Shown in pieces: positions 1-6,986 of a stretch of 12,388 nucleotides of DNA (positions are counted from its first letter, which is position 1; every line of letters begins with the position of its first letter). The DNA comes from Baffinella frigidus (taxonomy: Eukaryota > Cryptophyceae > Cryptomonadales > Baffinellaceae): NCBI GenBank assembly GCA_026770585.1, contig MU646512.1, positions 89,795 through 102,182 on the forward strand, read 5' to 3'. The position numbers and the translations under genes were made by a program. The notes under the pieces were generated by a model. That model was given only the letters and a program-made list of their open reading frames with translations. It was not told the DNA's origin and ran no database searches.

Positions 1-110
1 TGAAAGGGGCTTTGGGTGGTTCTGAAAGGGGCTTTGGGTGGTTCTGAAAGGGGCTTTGGGTGGTTCTGAAAGGGGCTTTGGGTGGTTCTGAAAGGGGCTT
101 TGTGTGGGTT
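1..110. repeat. 22-bp minisatellite, about 5 copies
   Basis: Four exact tandem copies of a 22-bp unit (starting TGAAAGGGGCTTTGGGTGG) occupy 1-88. A fifth, altered copy runs to about 110 and loses the pattern at TGTGTGGG. The array is cut by the window edge, so its true length is unknown. No coding function is suggested. Confidence 0.95.
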
Positions 111-686
111 TGAATTGGATGCTCCGGCACTCTGGAGAGGCAGAGAGGGTCGTTTTTTTCTTGTTTTTTCTTAAAAGCAAAGGTTTCTTCAAAAGTGTCG
201 GGAGGTTGGTTACCCCTCTTGGCATGACTGATGTTTAGTACGGGGTTTTGCCCCCATTGTCTTTAGGGTCAATTTTGATCCTAGCCCTTTCGCCACTTAA
301 GGGCGAACAGAAACCTCGATATCTCGAATCTTTGGTGCTTTGGTGCTTTGTATTACACTCACATCGAAGACCACATCCGCCTCACTCGTGAGGGGACGGA
401 CACAATCTACGGATGAGCTCCCCGGAACAACCCATAGGCGTCGAACCGAGTCCCCTTTTCGCACCAATCCACCTTATATCTACGTCGTTGATGGCCTTGT
501 TCTTGTTCTGTAGCGAGCTCGGTCTGCTACGAGTGGCAGCGTGAGGTGTTTATTGATAGTGAGTGATCTGCGGTTTCTGTGCTACACCTGTATGCGACTC
601 GTTAGAAAAGGGGGGGCCCTTAGGGGTTTTTGCTTAAGTCACTTTGAGGGTCTAAGTTGACGGCGTTTGTAAAGCAGGTCAGAAGG
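111..686. other. Unassigned unique sequence
   Basis: No gene, RNA gene or clear repeat is recognised here. Minor points are T-rich runs near 150-172, an 8-bp duplication TTTGGTGC near 331-346, and a G-run at 610-617. Given the tiny exons of the gene further along, a short exon could be hidden here, but nothing identifies one. Confidence 0.5.
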
Positions 687-805
687 GTTTGGGGAGCGAA
701 GCCGCTAAACGTTTGGGGAGCGGGTATGAGGAGCCTGTTGGGGGAGGCTTGAAGGGGCCCTTTGGGGGGGGCTTGGGGTATGAGGAGCCTTTTGGGGGAG
801 GCTTG
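687..805. repeat. Short direct repeats, G-rich
   Basis: GTTTGGGGAGCG occurs at 687-698 and 711-722. A 30-bp unit starting GGGTATGAGGAGCCT occurs at 722-751 and 776-805 with one mismatch. The segment between them is G-rich. These look like small local duplications. Confidence 0.85.
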
Positions 806-1075
806 CGTGGTGATTGGTGAGGTTCGTATTCAACCCCACGCCATGGGAGCGGCGCGAGGGGTCAGTAGGTACCACTCCCGAGAGGGAATTTGCACGGTAC
901 TGAGTGGGTGCTCAGCGTGTGCTGAGCAACTGAAATCGACGGGGCTCGGCAATGGATTCACCAAGAGGGCAAGCGAGCTCTGTCTGCCACAAGTTGCAGA
1001 GTGGGAGGCTGGCGTGGGTGTTGTAAGTGCAGTCCTTCTGGGCTTGCCAGGGTACGAAGGCAGTCATGGTCGATA

Positions 1076-1131
1076 GATAGTGTTGTGGGGCAGTCGTGGC
1101 CCGGGATAGTGTTGTGGGGCAGTCATGGCCC
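1076..1131. repeat. 27-bp direct repeat, period 29
   Basis: GATAGTGTTGTGGGGCAGTC plus seven more bases occurs at 1076-1102 and again at 1105-1131, with one G/A difference. It directly precedes the 19-bp minisatellite. Confidence 0.85.
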
Positions 1132-1150
1132 ATTGTTTCAGTGTTTTGGG

Positions 1151-1290
1151 GTGTCCCCGTGCATGTTGGGTGCCCCCGTGCATGTTGGGTGCCCCCGTGC
1201 ATGTTGGGTGCCCCCGTGCATGTTGGGTGCCCCCGTGCATGTTGGGTGCCCCCGTGCATGTTGGGTGCCCCCGTGCATGTTGGGTGCCCC
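1151..1290. repeat. 19-bp minisatellite, 7 copies
   Basis: The unit CGTGCATGTTGGGTGCCCC repeats with exact 19-bp period; GCATG starts at 1161, 1180, 1199, 1218, 1237, 1256 and 1275. Since 19 is not a multiple of 3 and the unit lacks stops in these frames, the array is open in all three + frames and at least one - frame. That explains the overlapping ORFs here; I do not regard any as a gene. Confidence 0.95.
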
Positions 1291-1409
1291 CGTCAGTTCA
1301 CGACACGCGTCAGTCCACCACTCTTGTCAGCCCACCACAAGCGTCAGCCCACCACACGCGTCAGCACACCACACGCTTCAGCCCACCACCCGCGTCAGTC
1401 CACACTCGA
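1291..1409. repeat. 17-bp minisatellite, 7 degenerate copies
   Basis: Seven consecutive 17-bp units of the form CGTCAGCCCACCACACG start at 1291, 1308, 1325, 1342, 1359, 1376 and 1393. They abut the 19-bp array with no gap. There are no spacers between units, so this is a plain tandem repeat and not a CRISPR array. Confidence 0.9.
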
Positions 1410-1849
1410 ATCGTCCGTAACCGTCCGACCAGCGAGCGAGTTGTGGCGGGCGGCTGCACCTGCGGGGGGTTCCGCCGTTCGGTGTTCCGGCGTCCCCTGC
1501 GCGGCGCGGGCTGAACGCGCTGCTCAGGTCCACGTTACCCCCCCCCCAAGCGCGGAGAGACCCGGGAGAAACCCGAGCGCGGCCACCCGTCAGAATTTCG
1601 ATCTGAGTTTCTGGCTCAGGCGGGCTGGGGTTGGGTCAGGAGCGCGCGGAGCAGGATGGCAGGGCGCTGTGGGAAAATGCGAGCGGGAAGCGGTCAGTGA
1701 GCAAGGGCTGCGCGCGGGCGGCACGGAGGCAGAGAGGGAAGGGGGGATCGGGGGGATCTGGGCCCCAAAACCTCGATTTCTTAAAACAAGGCAAAAAAAT
1801 TGACGTGTTCCGAGCCGCGTCCCAAAAATCCGTAAAAATACTTTTAACT
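1410..1849. other. GC-rich unassigned stretch
   Basis: The stretch is GC-rich to about 1760 (including a nine-C run near 1540), then switches to AT-rich sequence with A and T runs. Open frames exist but read into the neighbouring minisatellites and resemble no known protein. No gene is called. Confidence 0.5.
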
Positions 1850-1888
1850 AACTTTTAATTCTGTTCCACAAAAGTGGTCTCAGATTTC
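1850..1888. repeat. Diverged partial copy of the 2376-2470 foldback element
   Basis: These 39 bp match 2417-2455 at 36 of 39 positions, covering the loop and right arm of the element at 2376-2470 (core GTGGTCTCAGATTTC). The left arm is not recognisable here, so this is a decayed or truncated copy. Confidence 0.8.
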
Positions 1889-2375
1889 GAGATTTGTGTC
1901 TGAATGTTGTTGCTTTCCGACGCTTGGATTTGCCCTCGAATGACAGACACCTTCTACTGGAGGGGGTGGAGGGGGGGGGGGGTCCTTTAGGTCCTTTAGG
2001 TTTTAATTTCTCCCAACATAGCCCAACGACACGCCGTTCCGTAGAAGGGATCTGCAGAGAAAGCATTTTTGCTTTCGAATCGCGTTTAGCTCTCCAGTGC
2101 AGAGGCTCGTGAAGAGGCGATACAGGGTGGCTGTCTTGGAGTGGGTGAAGATATACCAATTGGTTGCCATGCTCACACACACACCGTTGATTTCGTTGAT
2201 TTCGTTGATTTCGTGTTTATTAAACAGGATTGTCGGTGTCAGCCCATGCCATCCCCAAGCAAGGATCGGGTCTCACCGAACCCAAGTCAGCCGCAATCTT
2301 ATCGATTTTGAGCATCGATTTTGACCGATAGACCGAGGGTGGAGAAGCAGGGCTTTTGCCTAGGGACATGATCTG
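1889..2375. repeat. Mostly unassigned; poly-G run and 9-bp triple repeat
   Basis: No gene is seen. The stretch holds a long G-run at about 1970-1981, a GGTCCTTTA duplication just after it, three exact 9-bp units (CGTTGATTT) at 2185-2211, and ATCGATTTTGA twice (2301-2311, 2314-2324). Confidence 0.7.
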
Positions 2376-2470
2376 GCCCCCCTTAGTGCTAAAATCTGAG
2401 ATCTCATTTGTGAACCAACTTTCAATTCTGTTTCACAAATGTGGTCTCAGATTTCAGCTCTCAGGGGGGC
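2376..2470. mobile_element. 95-bp foldback (MITE-like) element
   Basis: The arms 2376-2414 and 2432-2470 are imperfect reverse complements around a 17-nt loop. The inner 23 bp (2392-2414 against 2432-2454) pair at 21 positions, and the outer C6/G6 runs pair as well. A diverged copy of the right half lies at 1850-1888, so the unit is dispersed. I see no clear target-site duplication and no coding capacity. Confidence 0.75.
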
Positions 2471-3656
2471 TAAGCCCTCAAAACGAGGCTTTGCGGCGTT
2501 TCCTGGTCCCGAGGCGGGCCCGTCGGGCGCTCGATTGGGTGTAACTTTCGATCCCCTGGGCTCATTTCACTTTTCTCGACGGTTCTGGAATCCTCAAGAG
2601 GTCCTCTTTTAATCCACTTGGTGAATCTGGGGCATCAGAGGCCCGAAAACATACTCAAAATATGACTCCCCCAAAACCACCGCATCTGGTTTTGCACACT
2701 CTTCCTCCCCTCCTCGCCAAAACCTTTTCCCAACAAAGATGCTCAGATTTTTAAGGCGCACAACTTTGCGAGTAAAAGTTTTTTTAAGTAAGCTGGGGCA
2801 GAAAAGTTGGAGGCATCATAGTTCGTGACATTGGAGCCATTTTTGGATTTCCTGCTAAATAACCTGTTTGTGCTTCTCCACCCTCGATACCCCTGTTTCA
2901 GTCCTCGAAATTCTCCGGAACCAGCTTTTTGAATTTCGGATGATGACGTGAAGGTTTTTTGATCGGATTCCTCGGTTGGTATGCTCACCCCTCCCCTCCT
3001 CATCCCTCCCCCCGCCGCTCAGGAAGCACTGGAAGGGCGGCTAGTGGGCGTAGGACGTGTCCGGGCCGGTGCCGCAGCGATGCTCTGCGCGGCGGAGTGA
3101 ATGATTGCAGGGGAAGGTTGAATGATACGAGAATCGGATCCAGGGTGATAGAGGACTAAAGGCCTGGGGTGTTTGCGCTGCAGCAGCATGCTCTGACGTG
3201 GCTGGTGTCGGTCAGGGCATGTTTCTGCGGCGCTCGACTCGCTGGCGGGGCGTCCCGCGTGCGAGAATCGAAGCCTGCTCTGCTTTGTCCTCGCCCCTTG
3301 CGTCCAAATCGTGCGTGGCAATTCGCGAGAGTCGGTGCCGCCCACAGGTCCTGCGAGTTGCGGTGTGCGCTGACGGTGTCGCGTCTGAGCTGAGCATGGG
3401 AACGCGCATGGCTTGACGCTGTGCGTGCCCCAGCGGTGCTGCTGCAGGCCGGGGCGTGTCACCACGCCCCGTCTCAATCCACGCCCCTTCCGAGGAGGCA
3501 TCAGGCCAGGCGTAGATAGATACATGTTTCACGCGGAGGCAGCTGACGGGAGGGGGCCTCCGATGTCGGCAGGGTCGCGCGAAGATGGGGTTGGATTTCG
3601 GAGAAGAGTGCAAGGCGGCGGTCGCTGACTGCAGGTTCTCCTCACCTTCAAGCAAA
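2471..3656. other. Unassigned stretch, GC-rich from about 3000
   Basis: No repeat, RNA gene or recognisable exon is found. From about 3005 to 3640 the base composition is high in GC and several open frames exist on both strands (the longest on the - strand at 3019-3525). Their products are dominated by Arg, Pro, Ser and Ala and match no family I know. They look like GC-driven chance ORFs. Confidence 0.5.
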
Positions 3657-4078
3657 AAGCTTTCACGCGTGAGCCCCTAAGGTGCTCACGCGTGAGGACT
3701 TATTGTAGAAATGGGCTCCGCGCGGATTTCTAAAACGTGAGGTGAGGAGGTCAGGAACGTCTTTTTGAGAAAAAATCGTCGAAAATGAACTTTTATGCTA
3801 TCTTGAGGGTGGTTGATTCTATTTTAGGCATCTTGCCCATGCCTAAGATAGCATAAAAGTTCGTTTTCGACGTTTTTTTCTCGAAAAGACGTTTTTCCTG
3901 ACCTGACCTTGAATCCGCGCGGAGCCCATTTCTACAATACTGGAGCCGTTGATTGTCAAACGTGTAGTAAAGTGGAGGCAGTGATTGTTTTAAAATTTTA
4001 AAACCCCCTTTTAACCATCAATGGCTCAAGTAAGGTGCCCACGCGTGAAGACCTTAAGGGGCTCACGCGTGAAAGCTT
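3657..4078. mobile_element. Large foldback element, 422 bp including a nested insertion
   Basis: Both ends read AAGCTTTCACGCGTGAGCCC (the right end on the - strand). The left arm 3657-3804 pairs with the right arm 3845-4078 once the nested element at 3940-4030 is removed. The arms share, in order, two TCACGCGTGA palindromes 23 bp apart, a TTGTAGAAATGGGCTCCGCG block, an A-rich stretch, and a CTTTTATGCTATCTT block beside the loop. A smaller stem TTAGGCAT/ATGCCTAA (3824-3831, 3839-3846) closes the loop. There is no coding capacity. It is probably a non-autonomous foldback transposon or an inverted duplication; the TCACGCGTGA pairs could be protein-binding sites. Confidence 0.9.
3940..4030. mobile_element. 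91-bp MITE nested in the large foldback, TA target duplication
   Basis: The element has terminal inverted repeats CTGGAGCCGTTGATTGT (left) and CTTGAGCCATTGATGGT (right, reverse strand), matching at 14 of 17 positions. TA lies on each side (3938-3939 and 4031-4032). It interrupts the right arm of the 3657-4078 palindrome: removing 3940-4030 plus one TA restores continuous pairing (CTACAA-TA-AGG against CTACAATAAG) with the intact left arm. A TA duplication is typical of Tc1/mariner-type MITEs such as Stowaway, but the ends are not a recognised Stowaway sequence. Confidence 0.88.
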
Positions 4079-4100
4079 GTGGTGTTATCACCTCCCACTT

Positions 4101-4232
4101 CCACCAGAAACCTCAAGGGAACCAGATCGAGATGAGCCGCTACAGCAATCTTCACCAGGATTATACTCGCAGAGTAGATCTCTCGAAGGAAATGGCTCAA
4201 ATTACAATCTCGATCTGGTTCACTTCGGGTGG
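4101..4232. mobile_element. Degenerate 132-bp inverted-repeat element, CCACC ends
   Basis: GAACCAGATCGAGAT at 4119-4133 pairs perfectly with 4207-4221. Outside that, CCACCAGAA (left) and CCACCCGAA (right, reverse strand) form likely ends. The flanking dinucleotides (TT and AT) do not match, so it fits the CCAC element group by sequence but not by target duplication. It may be an old copy. Confidence 0.55.
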
Positions 4233-4284
4233 ATGGTCACCTCCCGGACTTGTGACAGATATCCCTCGTCCCAAACCCTGCGAT

Positions 4285-4413
4285 CCACCCTGGAGGCAAC
4301 TTCTGGGCAAATTGATGGTTTCTTAAGTCAACTCCCACACAAATGCGCCCGGAATCCGAGCGCATCTGTGGGAGATCGACTCAAGCTTTGCCCATGGGTT
4401 GCCTCCAGGGTGG
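4285..4413. mobile_element. CCAC-type foldback element, 129 bp, AT target duplication
   Basis: The arms begin CCACCCTGGAGGCAAC (4285) and, on the reverse strand, the same 16 bases (from 4413). Pairing continues through TGGGCAAA and CTCCCACA blocks to a centre CCGGAATCCG at 4349-4358. AT flanks both sides (4283-4284, 4414-4415). The element splits a diverged direct repeat of host DNA (4264-4279 and 4417-4432, 15 of 16 identical). The centre and the TGGGCAAA block resemble the elements at 9614 and 9836. Confidence 0.82.
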
Positions 4414-4467
4414 ATTCCTCGACCCAAACCCTATCCCAAACCCGCGCGGCGTATCCACCCCCCACTC

Positions 4468-4635
4468 CCACCAACCCTCACGGTTTGCACAAATGGGCGA
4501 ATTCGGCGGTACGTAATGCCCTTGAAGACCGCCGGATTCCGGCGTCGGCTGTTTTTAAAACCCCAAAAGCAAGGTGTTTTGCGTTTTAAAACTGGTACGT
4601 AATTTTCCATTTGTGCAAACCGTGAGGGCTGGTGG
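4468..4635. mobile_element. CCAC-type foldback element, 168 bp, TC target duplication
   Basis: The terminal inverted repeats are 29 bp (4468-4496 and 4607-4635) with one mismatch, starting CCACCAACCCTCACGG. TACGTAA lies inside both ends, and a palindrome CGCCGGATTCCGGCG lies at 4530-4544. TC flanks both sides (4466-4467, 4636-4637). The first 14 bases are shared with the elements at 5381, 9614 and 9836. There is no coding capacity. Confidence 0.9.
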
Positions 4636-4764
4636 TCACATCCCAGCCCGTCACTTCGCAGAGAAAAGAATAAGTTAACGAATTTGTGCAGGAATTGACT
4701 TAAGAAAACGAATTTAAAAATCCCTTTTCTGAGATAAACTCACATCTCAGCCCATCACTTCGCA
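4636..4764. repeat. 25-bp direct repeat pair
   Basis: TCACATCCCAGCCCGTCACT plus five bases at 4636-4660 recurs at 4740-4764 with two differences. The sequence between is AT-rich and contains no gene. Confidence 0.8.
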
Positions 4765-4794
4765 ATACTGTCTTCCGATCGGCTTGCTGCTTCC

Positions 4795-4845
4795 AGTCTA
4801 CAAGAAGCCCATTCGGGGGGGGCGGGAATGGGCTTCTTGTAGACT
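4795..4845. repeat. Perfect 20-bp hairpin with G-rich loop
   Basis: The arms 4795-4814 and 4826-4845 (AGTCTACAAGAAGCCCATTC) are exact reverse complements around an 11-nt loop made almost only of G. It is not followed by a T-run, and the genome is eukaryotic, so a bacterial-type terminator is not implied. It is more likely a small foldback element. Confidence 0.85.
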
Positions 4846-4848
4846 CCA

Positions 4849-4902
4849 TTCATGAGTTAATTATCGTTCATAAGTTAATTATCATTCATAAGTTAATTAT
4901 CG
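4849..4902. repeat. 18-bp tandem repeat, 3 copies
   Basis: The unit TTCATAAGTTAATTATCG occurs at 4849-4866, 4867-4884 and 4885-4902 with one or two base changes. Its AAGTTAATTAT core recurs on the other strand near 5048-5060 and on the + strand near 10157. Confidence 0.9.
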
Positions 4903-4970
4903 TTCAGACGGTGCGGCGCGGAGACTCACCACGCCAGACTGCTGGAGGGTTTTAAAATCTGTGGGGAAAT

Positions 4971-5010
4971 GATCACGTTTCCGTACGGATGTCCGTACGG
5001 AAACGTGATC
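4971..5010. repeat. Perfect 19-bp palindrome with 2-nt loop
   Basis: GATCACGTTTCCGTACGGA (4971-4989) and its exact reverse complement (4992-5010) are separated by TG. The outer GATCACGT resembles the GGTCACGT/ACGTGACC pair in the elements at 6263, 7375 and 8114. Confidence 0.92.
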
Positions 5011-5060
5011 AAATGCTGACTTTTGGCGTGTTTCCTGGGCAATAATCCAATAATTAACTT
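5002..5060 (-). repeat. Dispersed repeat with homologues at 10157 and 11129
   Basis: Read on the - strand, this segment runs AAGTTAATTATTGGAT, then GGAAACACGCCAAAAGTCAG, then GATCACGTT. The same order is found on the + strand at 10157-10218 (with GGTCACGTT), and a shorter version at 11129-11160. It marks an older dispersed element family. Confidence 0.8.
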
Positions 5061-5100
5061 ATGGATCTGTTCGCATGGATAGCCTCGTGTGGTCAGACGG

Positions 5101-5219
5101 TGCGGAGACTCACCACGCCAGACTGCTGGAGGGGGTAGCTCCCTTTGAAAACGCCACGTTTGGCGTCAGCTATCCCAAAAGTAAACAATTCCCCTTAGTT
5201 CCTTCCGGGGAATTGACTT
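5101..5219. repeat. Left arm of a diverged long inverted repeat (partner 6528-6645)
   Basis: The reverse complement of 5101-5219 aligns along about 120 bp with 6528-6645. Strong blocks are AAGTCAATTC..CCGGAAGGAAC, GTTTACTTTTGGGATAG and CAGTCTGGCG. Short indels and about 25-30% mismatch (by eye) suggest an old inverted duplication. The 1.3 kb between the arms contains two CCAC elements, another hairpin and tandem repeats. No protein is recognised in either arm. Confidence 0.75.
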
Positions 5220-5380
5220 GCGGTCTCGTCAAATTGACGAGACCAAAACCGTGTGAGACAGAGCTCGTACTCCCGAAACCCGAGTCCAGAGTCAGATTCA
5301 GAGTCTGGGAGGTGGGAAGAGGTTCAGGAGGTTCAGGGTTGCGAGTTTCGGGTTTCGAGACTCCCTCGAAGCGCTCGAGG

Positions 5381-5572
5381 CCACCAGCCCTCACGGGGGG
5401 ACCAAATCGATGATTTCCGCCTGTTGTGCGAGACACGTTTAAAACTCCCAAAGCCCTGAGAATGGGAGTTTTAAAGGAATTCTTTTTTGTCAGCACCTCG
5501 AATTCGACGGGCTGGCAAGGTAAAATGGCTCACAGGGTTTCGATGATTTGGTCTCACCGTGAGGGTTGGTGG
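5381..5572. mobile_element. CCAC-type foldback element, 192 bp, GG flanks
   Basis: The 28-bp terminal inverted repeats 5381-5408 and 5545-5572 match at 25 positions and begin CCACCAGCCCTCACGG or CCACCAACCCTCACGG. GG flanks both sides (5379-5380, 5573-5574), although the G-rich context makes that weak evidence. Inside is a perfect 13-bp hairpin (TTTAAAACTCCCA, 5438-5450 with 5463-5475). Confidence 0.85.
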
Positions 5573-5599
5573 GGGAAGCCGCTTCTCATCTGGTCCCAC

Positions 5600-5700
5600 C
5601 ACCTGATACATCCTATCTCAGATTTCCCGCCACCTAATCCTATCTCAGATTTCCCGTCACCTAATAGATCCCATCTCAGAATAGATCCTATCTCAGATCG
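5600..5700. repeat. Degenerate repeat with CTATCTCAGATTT core, 4 copies
   Basis: Units start at 5600, 5631, 5658 and about 5681, with the pattern CACCTAAT..CCTATCTCAGATTTCCCG and spacing from 20 to 31 bp. A fifth copy lies at 6091-6120. Each unit contains a pyrimidine-rich stretch ending in CAG, so duplicated splice acceptors of an unidentified exon are possible, though I cannot show it. Confidence 0.75.
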
Positions 5701-5704
5701 CATC

Positions 5705-5896
5705 TACAGTCCACATACCCTAACACAGACTACCGTAACACATACTTACCCTCCACACATACTCCTTCGGCCGGCCCCCGATTTCCCCCTGCAAGGAAGT
5801 ATGCCTGAAGGGTGGACACCATAACGCATACCTACCCTCCACACATACTCAATCAGTCCGGCCCCGACGGGTATGTGTTAGGGTAGGTCCACTGTA
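5705..5896. mobile_element. 192-bp foldback element with internal direct repeat
   Basis: The ends 5705-5727 and 5874-5896 pair at 20 of 23 positions (TACAGT..AC.TACCCTAACACA). Inside, a roughly 43-bp segment (ACCCTCCACACATACTC core) is directly repeated at 5736-5777 and 5822-5865, and a further stem pairs about 5747-5769 with 5796-5817. No clear target duplication is seen. Confidence 0.75.
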
Positions 5897-5973
5897 GTCC
5901 CGTCACCTTGAAGAAGAGAACAAGTGTCTGGTACTAAAAACGGTCCGTAGTCCGCCGTGTGGTGTCGGTGTTG

Positions 5974-6009
5974 GTAACAGAAACTTCTTCAGTAACAGAA
6001 ACTTCTTCA
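5974..6009. repeat. 18-bp exact tandem duplication
   Basis: GTAACAGAAACTTCTTCA occurs twice in tandem at 5974-5991 and 5992-6009. Confidence 0.92.
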
Positions 6010-6090
6010 CTAACACCCCCCGGTTCCGTTATCGGCGTGGTACACAACCTGCCTGTTTCAGTCAACCGTTTTTTCTTAATCTAGCCCCGT

Positions 6091-6202
6091 CACCCAATAC
6101 ACCCTATCTCAGATTTGGCGTGGTGGTTCTTGATTAGATGTCAATCAAGAATCGGTTAGGATATCCGCAGGAACAACCCTATGTCCTAGTAAATTTCGTT
6201 GC
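6091..6202. repeat. Cluster of repeat fragments
   Basis: This stretch is a mosaic. It holds a copy of the CTATCTCAGATTT repeat (6091-6120), a 9-bp hairpin TTCTTGATT/AATCAAGAA (6127-6135, 6143-6151), a - strand fragment of the CCCTACGGTAGG family (6170-6189), and a right-end remnant TAGTAAATTTCGTTG of the CAACGAAATTTAC family (6188-6202). Confidence 0.7.
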
Positions 6203-6262
6203 CAGAAAGTAATAGTTCTAATCGTTTCCGCGGCTGAGGTCTCTCCCGTGAGATGACACTCC

Positions 6263-6472
6263 CCACTCGAGGCTAGAAATGGGACCATTTTAAAACAGAG
6301 CTTCTTTTACAAGTGAAAAAAAGAAGACATGTGTAGTAATTTCCGCACAAATAGGGGCGTTCGGTCACGTTGCTGGGGGAATTCCCCCAGCAACGTGACC
6401 AAACCTGCCCGTGACTGGTACTAAATTCAACAACCCCACATTTAAAATGGTCCCCTTTCTAGCCTCGAGTGG
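6263..6472. mobile_element. CCAC-type foldback element, 210 bp (CCACTCGAGG subtype), CC flanks
   Basis: The 32-bp terminal inverted repeats (CCACTCGAGGCTAGAAA..) have one mismatch. A perfect 38-bp palindrome without a loop occupies 6363-6400 (GGTCACGTTGCTGGGGGAA and its complement). The flanks are CC on both sides, which is weak because of adjoining Cs. A second copy at 7375-7585 is roughly 85% identical by eye, except that its central palindrome has a different sequence. Confidence 0.93.
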
Positions 6473-6527
6473 CCCCTGGCGCGTCTCTCGATGCACGCCA
6501 CGCCAGATTCCTGCAAGGGGCCACCAA

Positions 6528-6645
6528 AAGTCAATTCTCCGGAAGGAACACGGGGGGGCTGTTTACTTTTGGGATAGTTCGGCGCTCAAACGCGCGCGCG
6601 GGAAGAGCCGGACCCCCCTGAACAGTCTGGCGGGGCGGGTCTGTT
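6528..6645. repeat. Right arm of the diverged inverted repeat (partner 5101-5219)
   Basis: This is the inverted partner of 5101-5219, with the aligned blocks given there. A GCGCGCGCG stretch near 6591-6599 replaces the AAACGTGGCG block of the other arm. Confidence 0.72.
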
Positions 6646-6658
6646 CTCGGCTGCTGTA

Positions 6659-6705
6659 AACCCTAAACCATAAACCATGAACCATAAACTATAAACCATA
6701 AACCC
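6659..6705 (+). repeat. Degenerate telomere-like repeat
   Basis: The sequence starts AAACCCTAAACC and decays into ACCATAAACC/ACCATGAACC variants. It lies just upstream of the CT tract preceding the first recognised exon, so it is probably intronic and not a chromosome end. Confidence 0.75.
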
Positions 6706-6864
6706 GTCGTTCCTCCTCTCTCTCCTCTCTCTTCTCTGACTCTCTCCTCTCTCCTCTCTGACTCTCGCCTCTCTCTCCTCTCTCTCCTCTCTCTCCTCTC
6801 TCTCCTCTCTCTCCTCTCTCTCTCCACTCTCTCATCTCTCTCATCTGACGCTGACACACCTCTC

Positions 6865-6900
<36 letters not shown>

Positions 6901-6902
6901 AG
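6706..6902 (+). promoter_or_regulatory. CT-rich tract and 3' splice site before exon A
   Basis: About 195 bp are nearly pure C and T: a 9-bp periodic CCTCTCTCT stretch around 6770-6825, then a (CT)n run from about 6864 to 6898, ending in TACAG at 6898-6902. This is an exaggerated polypyrimidine tract followed by a consensus acceptor, immediately upstream of sequence coding for coactosin. The matching upstream donor was not found. Confidence 0.8.
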
Positions 6903-6986
6903 GAAAGACAGCTCACCGACAAACTGGGCAGCGTTCATGTACGAGGGCAAGAACAAGCTCGTTCTCCGCAACACCGGATCCGCTGG
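6903..6986 (+). CDS. Coactosin exon A
   Basis: The 84-bp exon encodes NWAAFMYEGKNKLVLRNTG with KDSSPT before and SAG after. It starts with the last base of a split codon and ends with GG, the first two bases of the glycine codon completed by exon B. The acceptor is CTACAG and the donor GTATCC at 6987. The NW..F.YEG.NKLVL core is the first strand region of the ADF-H domain. At least five partial copies follow in the intron. Confidence 0.92.

Larger units (their letters stand above)
4904..5137. repeat. About 45-bp direct repeat flanking a palindromic segment
   Basis: TCAGACGGTGCGG...CACCACGCCAGACTGCTGGAGGG occurs at 4904-4949 and 5093-5135; the copies differ by a 5-bp indel. The DNA between them holds the 4971-5010 palindrome and ends in AGCCTCGTGTGG (5081-5092), which is the right end of the CCACACGAGGCT element type seen at 8114-8283. 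No matching left end is found, so a truncated element of that type probably lies between the repeats. Confidence 0.7.

Noticed and set aside
487-549. Candidate first coactosin exon around GTCTGCTACGAGTGGCAGCG (VCYEWQRE)
   Set aside because: There is a vague resemblance to the AY..V motif before exon A, but no in-frame start codon or phase-2 donor supports it.
361-560. Possible tRNA or 5S rRNA-like segment
   Set aside because: No cloverleaf, T-loop motif or A/C box arrangement could be traced; only short chance stems are present.
1151-1409. Possible CRISPR array
   Set aside because: The units are contiguous with no unique spacers, and the window is eukaryotic.
912-1803. Overlapping ORFs of 104-235 codons on both strands
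   Set aside because: They are produced by the 19-bp and 17-bp minisatellites, which stay open in all frames. The same repeat is read in three frames and on the opposite strand, with no recognisable protein.
3019-3655. Two - strand ORFs of 168 and 147 codons in GC-rich DNA
   Set aside because: They overlap in different frames, are rich in Arg/Pro/Ser, match no family I recognise and show no splice or repeat context. They look like chance ORFs due to GC content.
4795-4845. Rho-independent terminator
   Set aside because: The stem is perfect but lacks a T-run and adjoins no gene; the context is eukaryotic foldback DNA.
6263-6472. CACTA (EnSpm) transposon, because the end contains CCACTC and duplications are short
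   Set aside because: The termini do not begin CACTA or CACTG, other members start CCACC or CCACA, and the duplication is 2 bp where plant CACTA elements give 3 bp.
6663-6922. Two - strand ORFs rich in Glu and Arg
   Set aside because: They are translations of the CT microsatellite, which functions as the polypyrimidine tract on the other strand.
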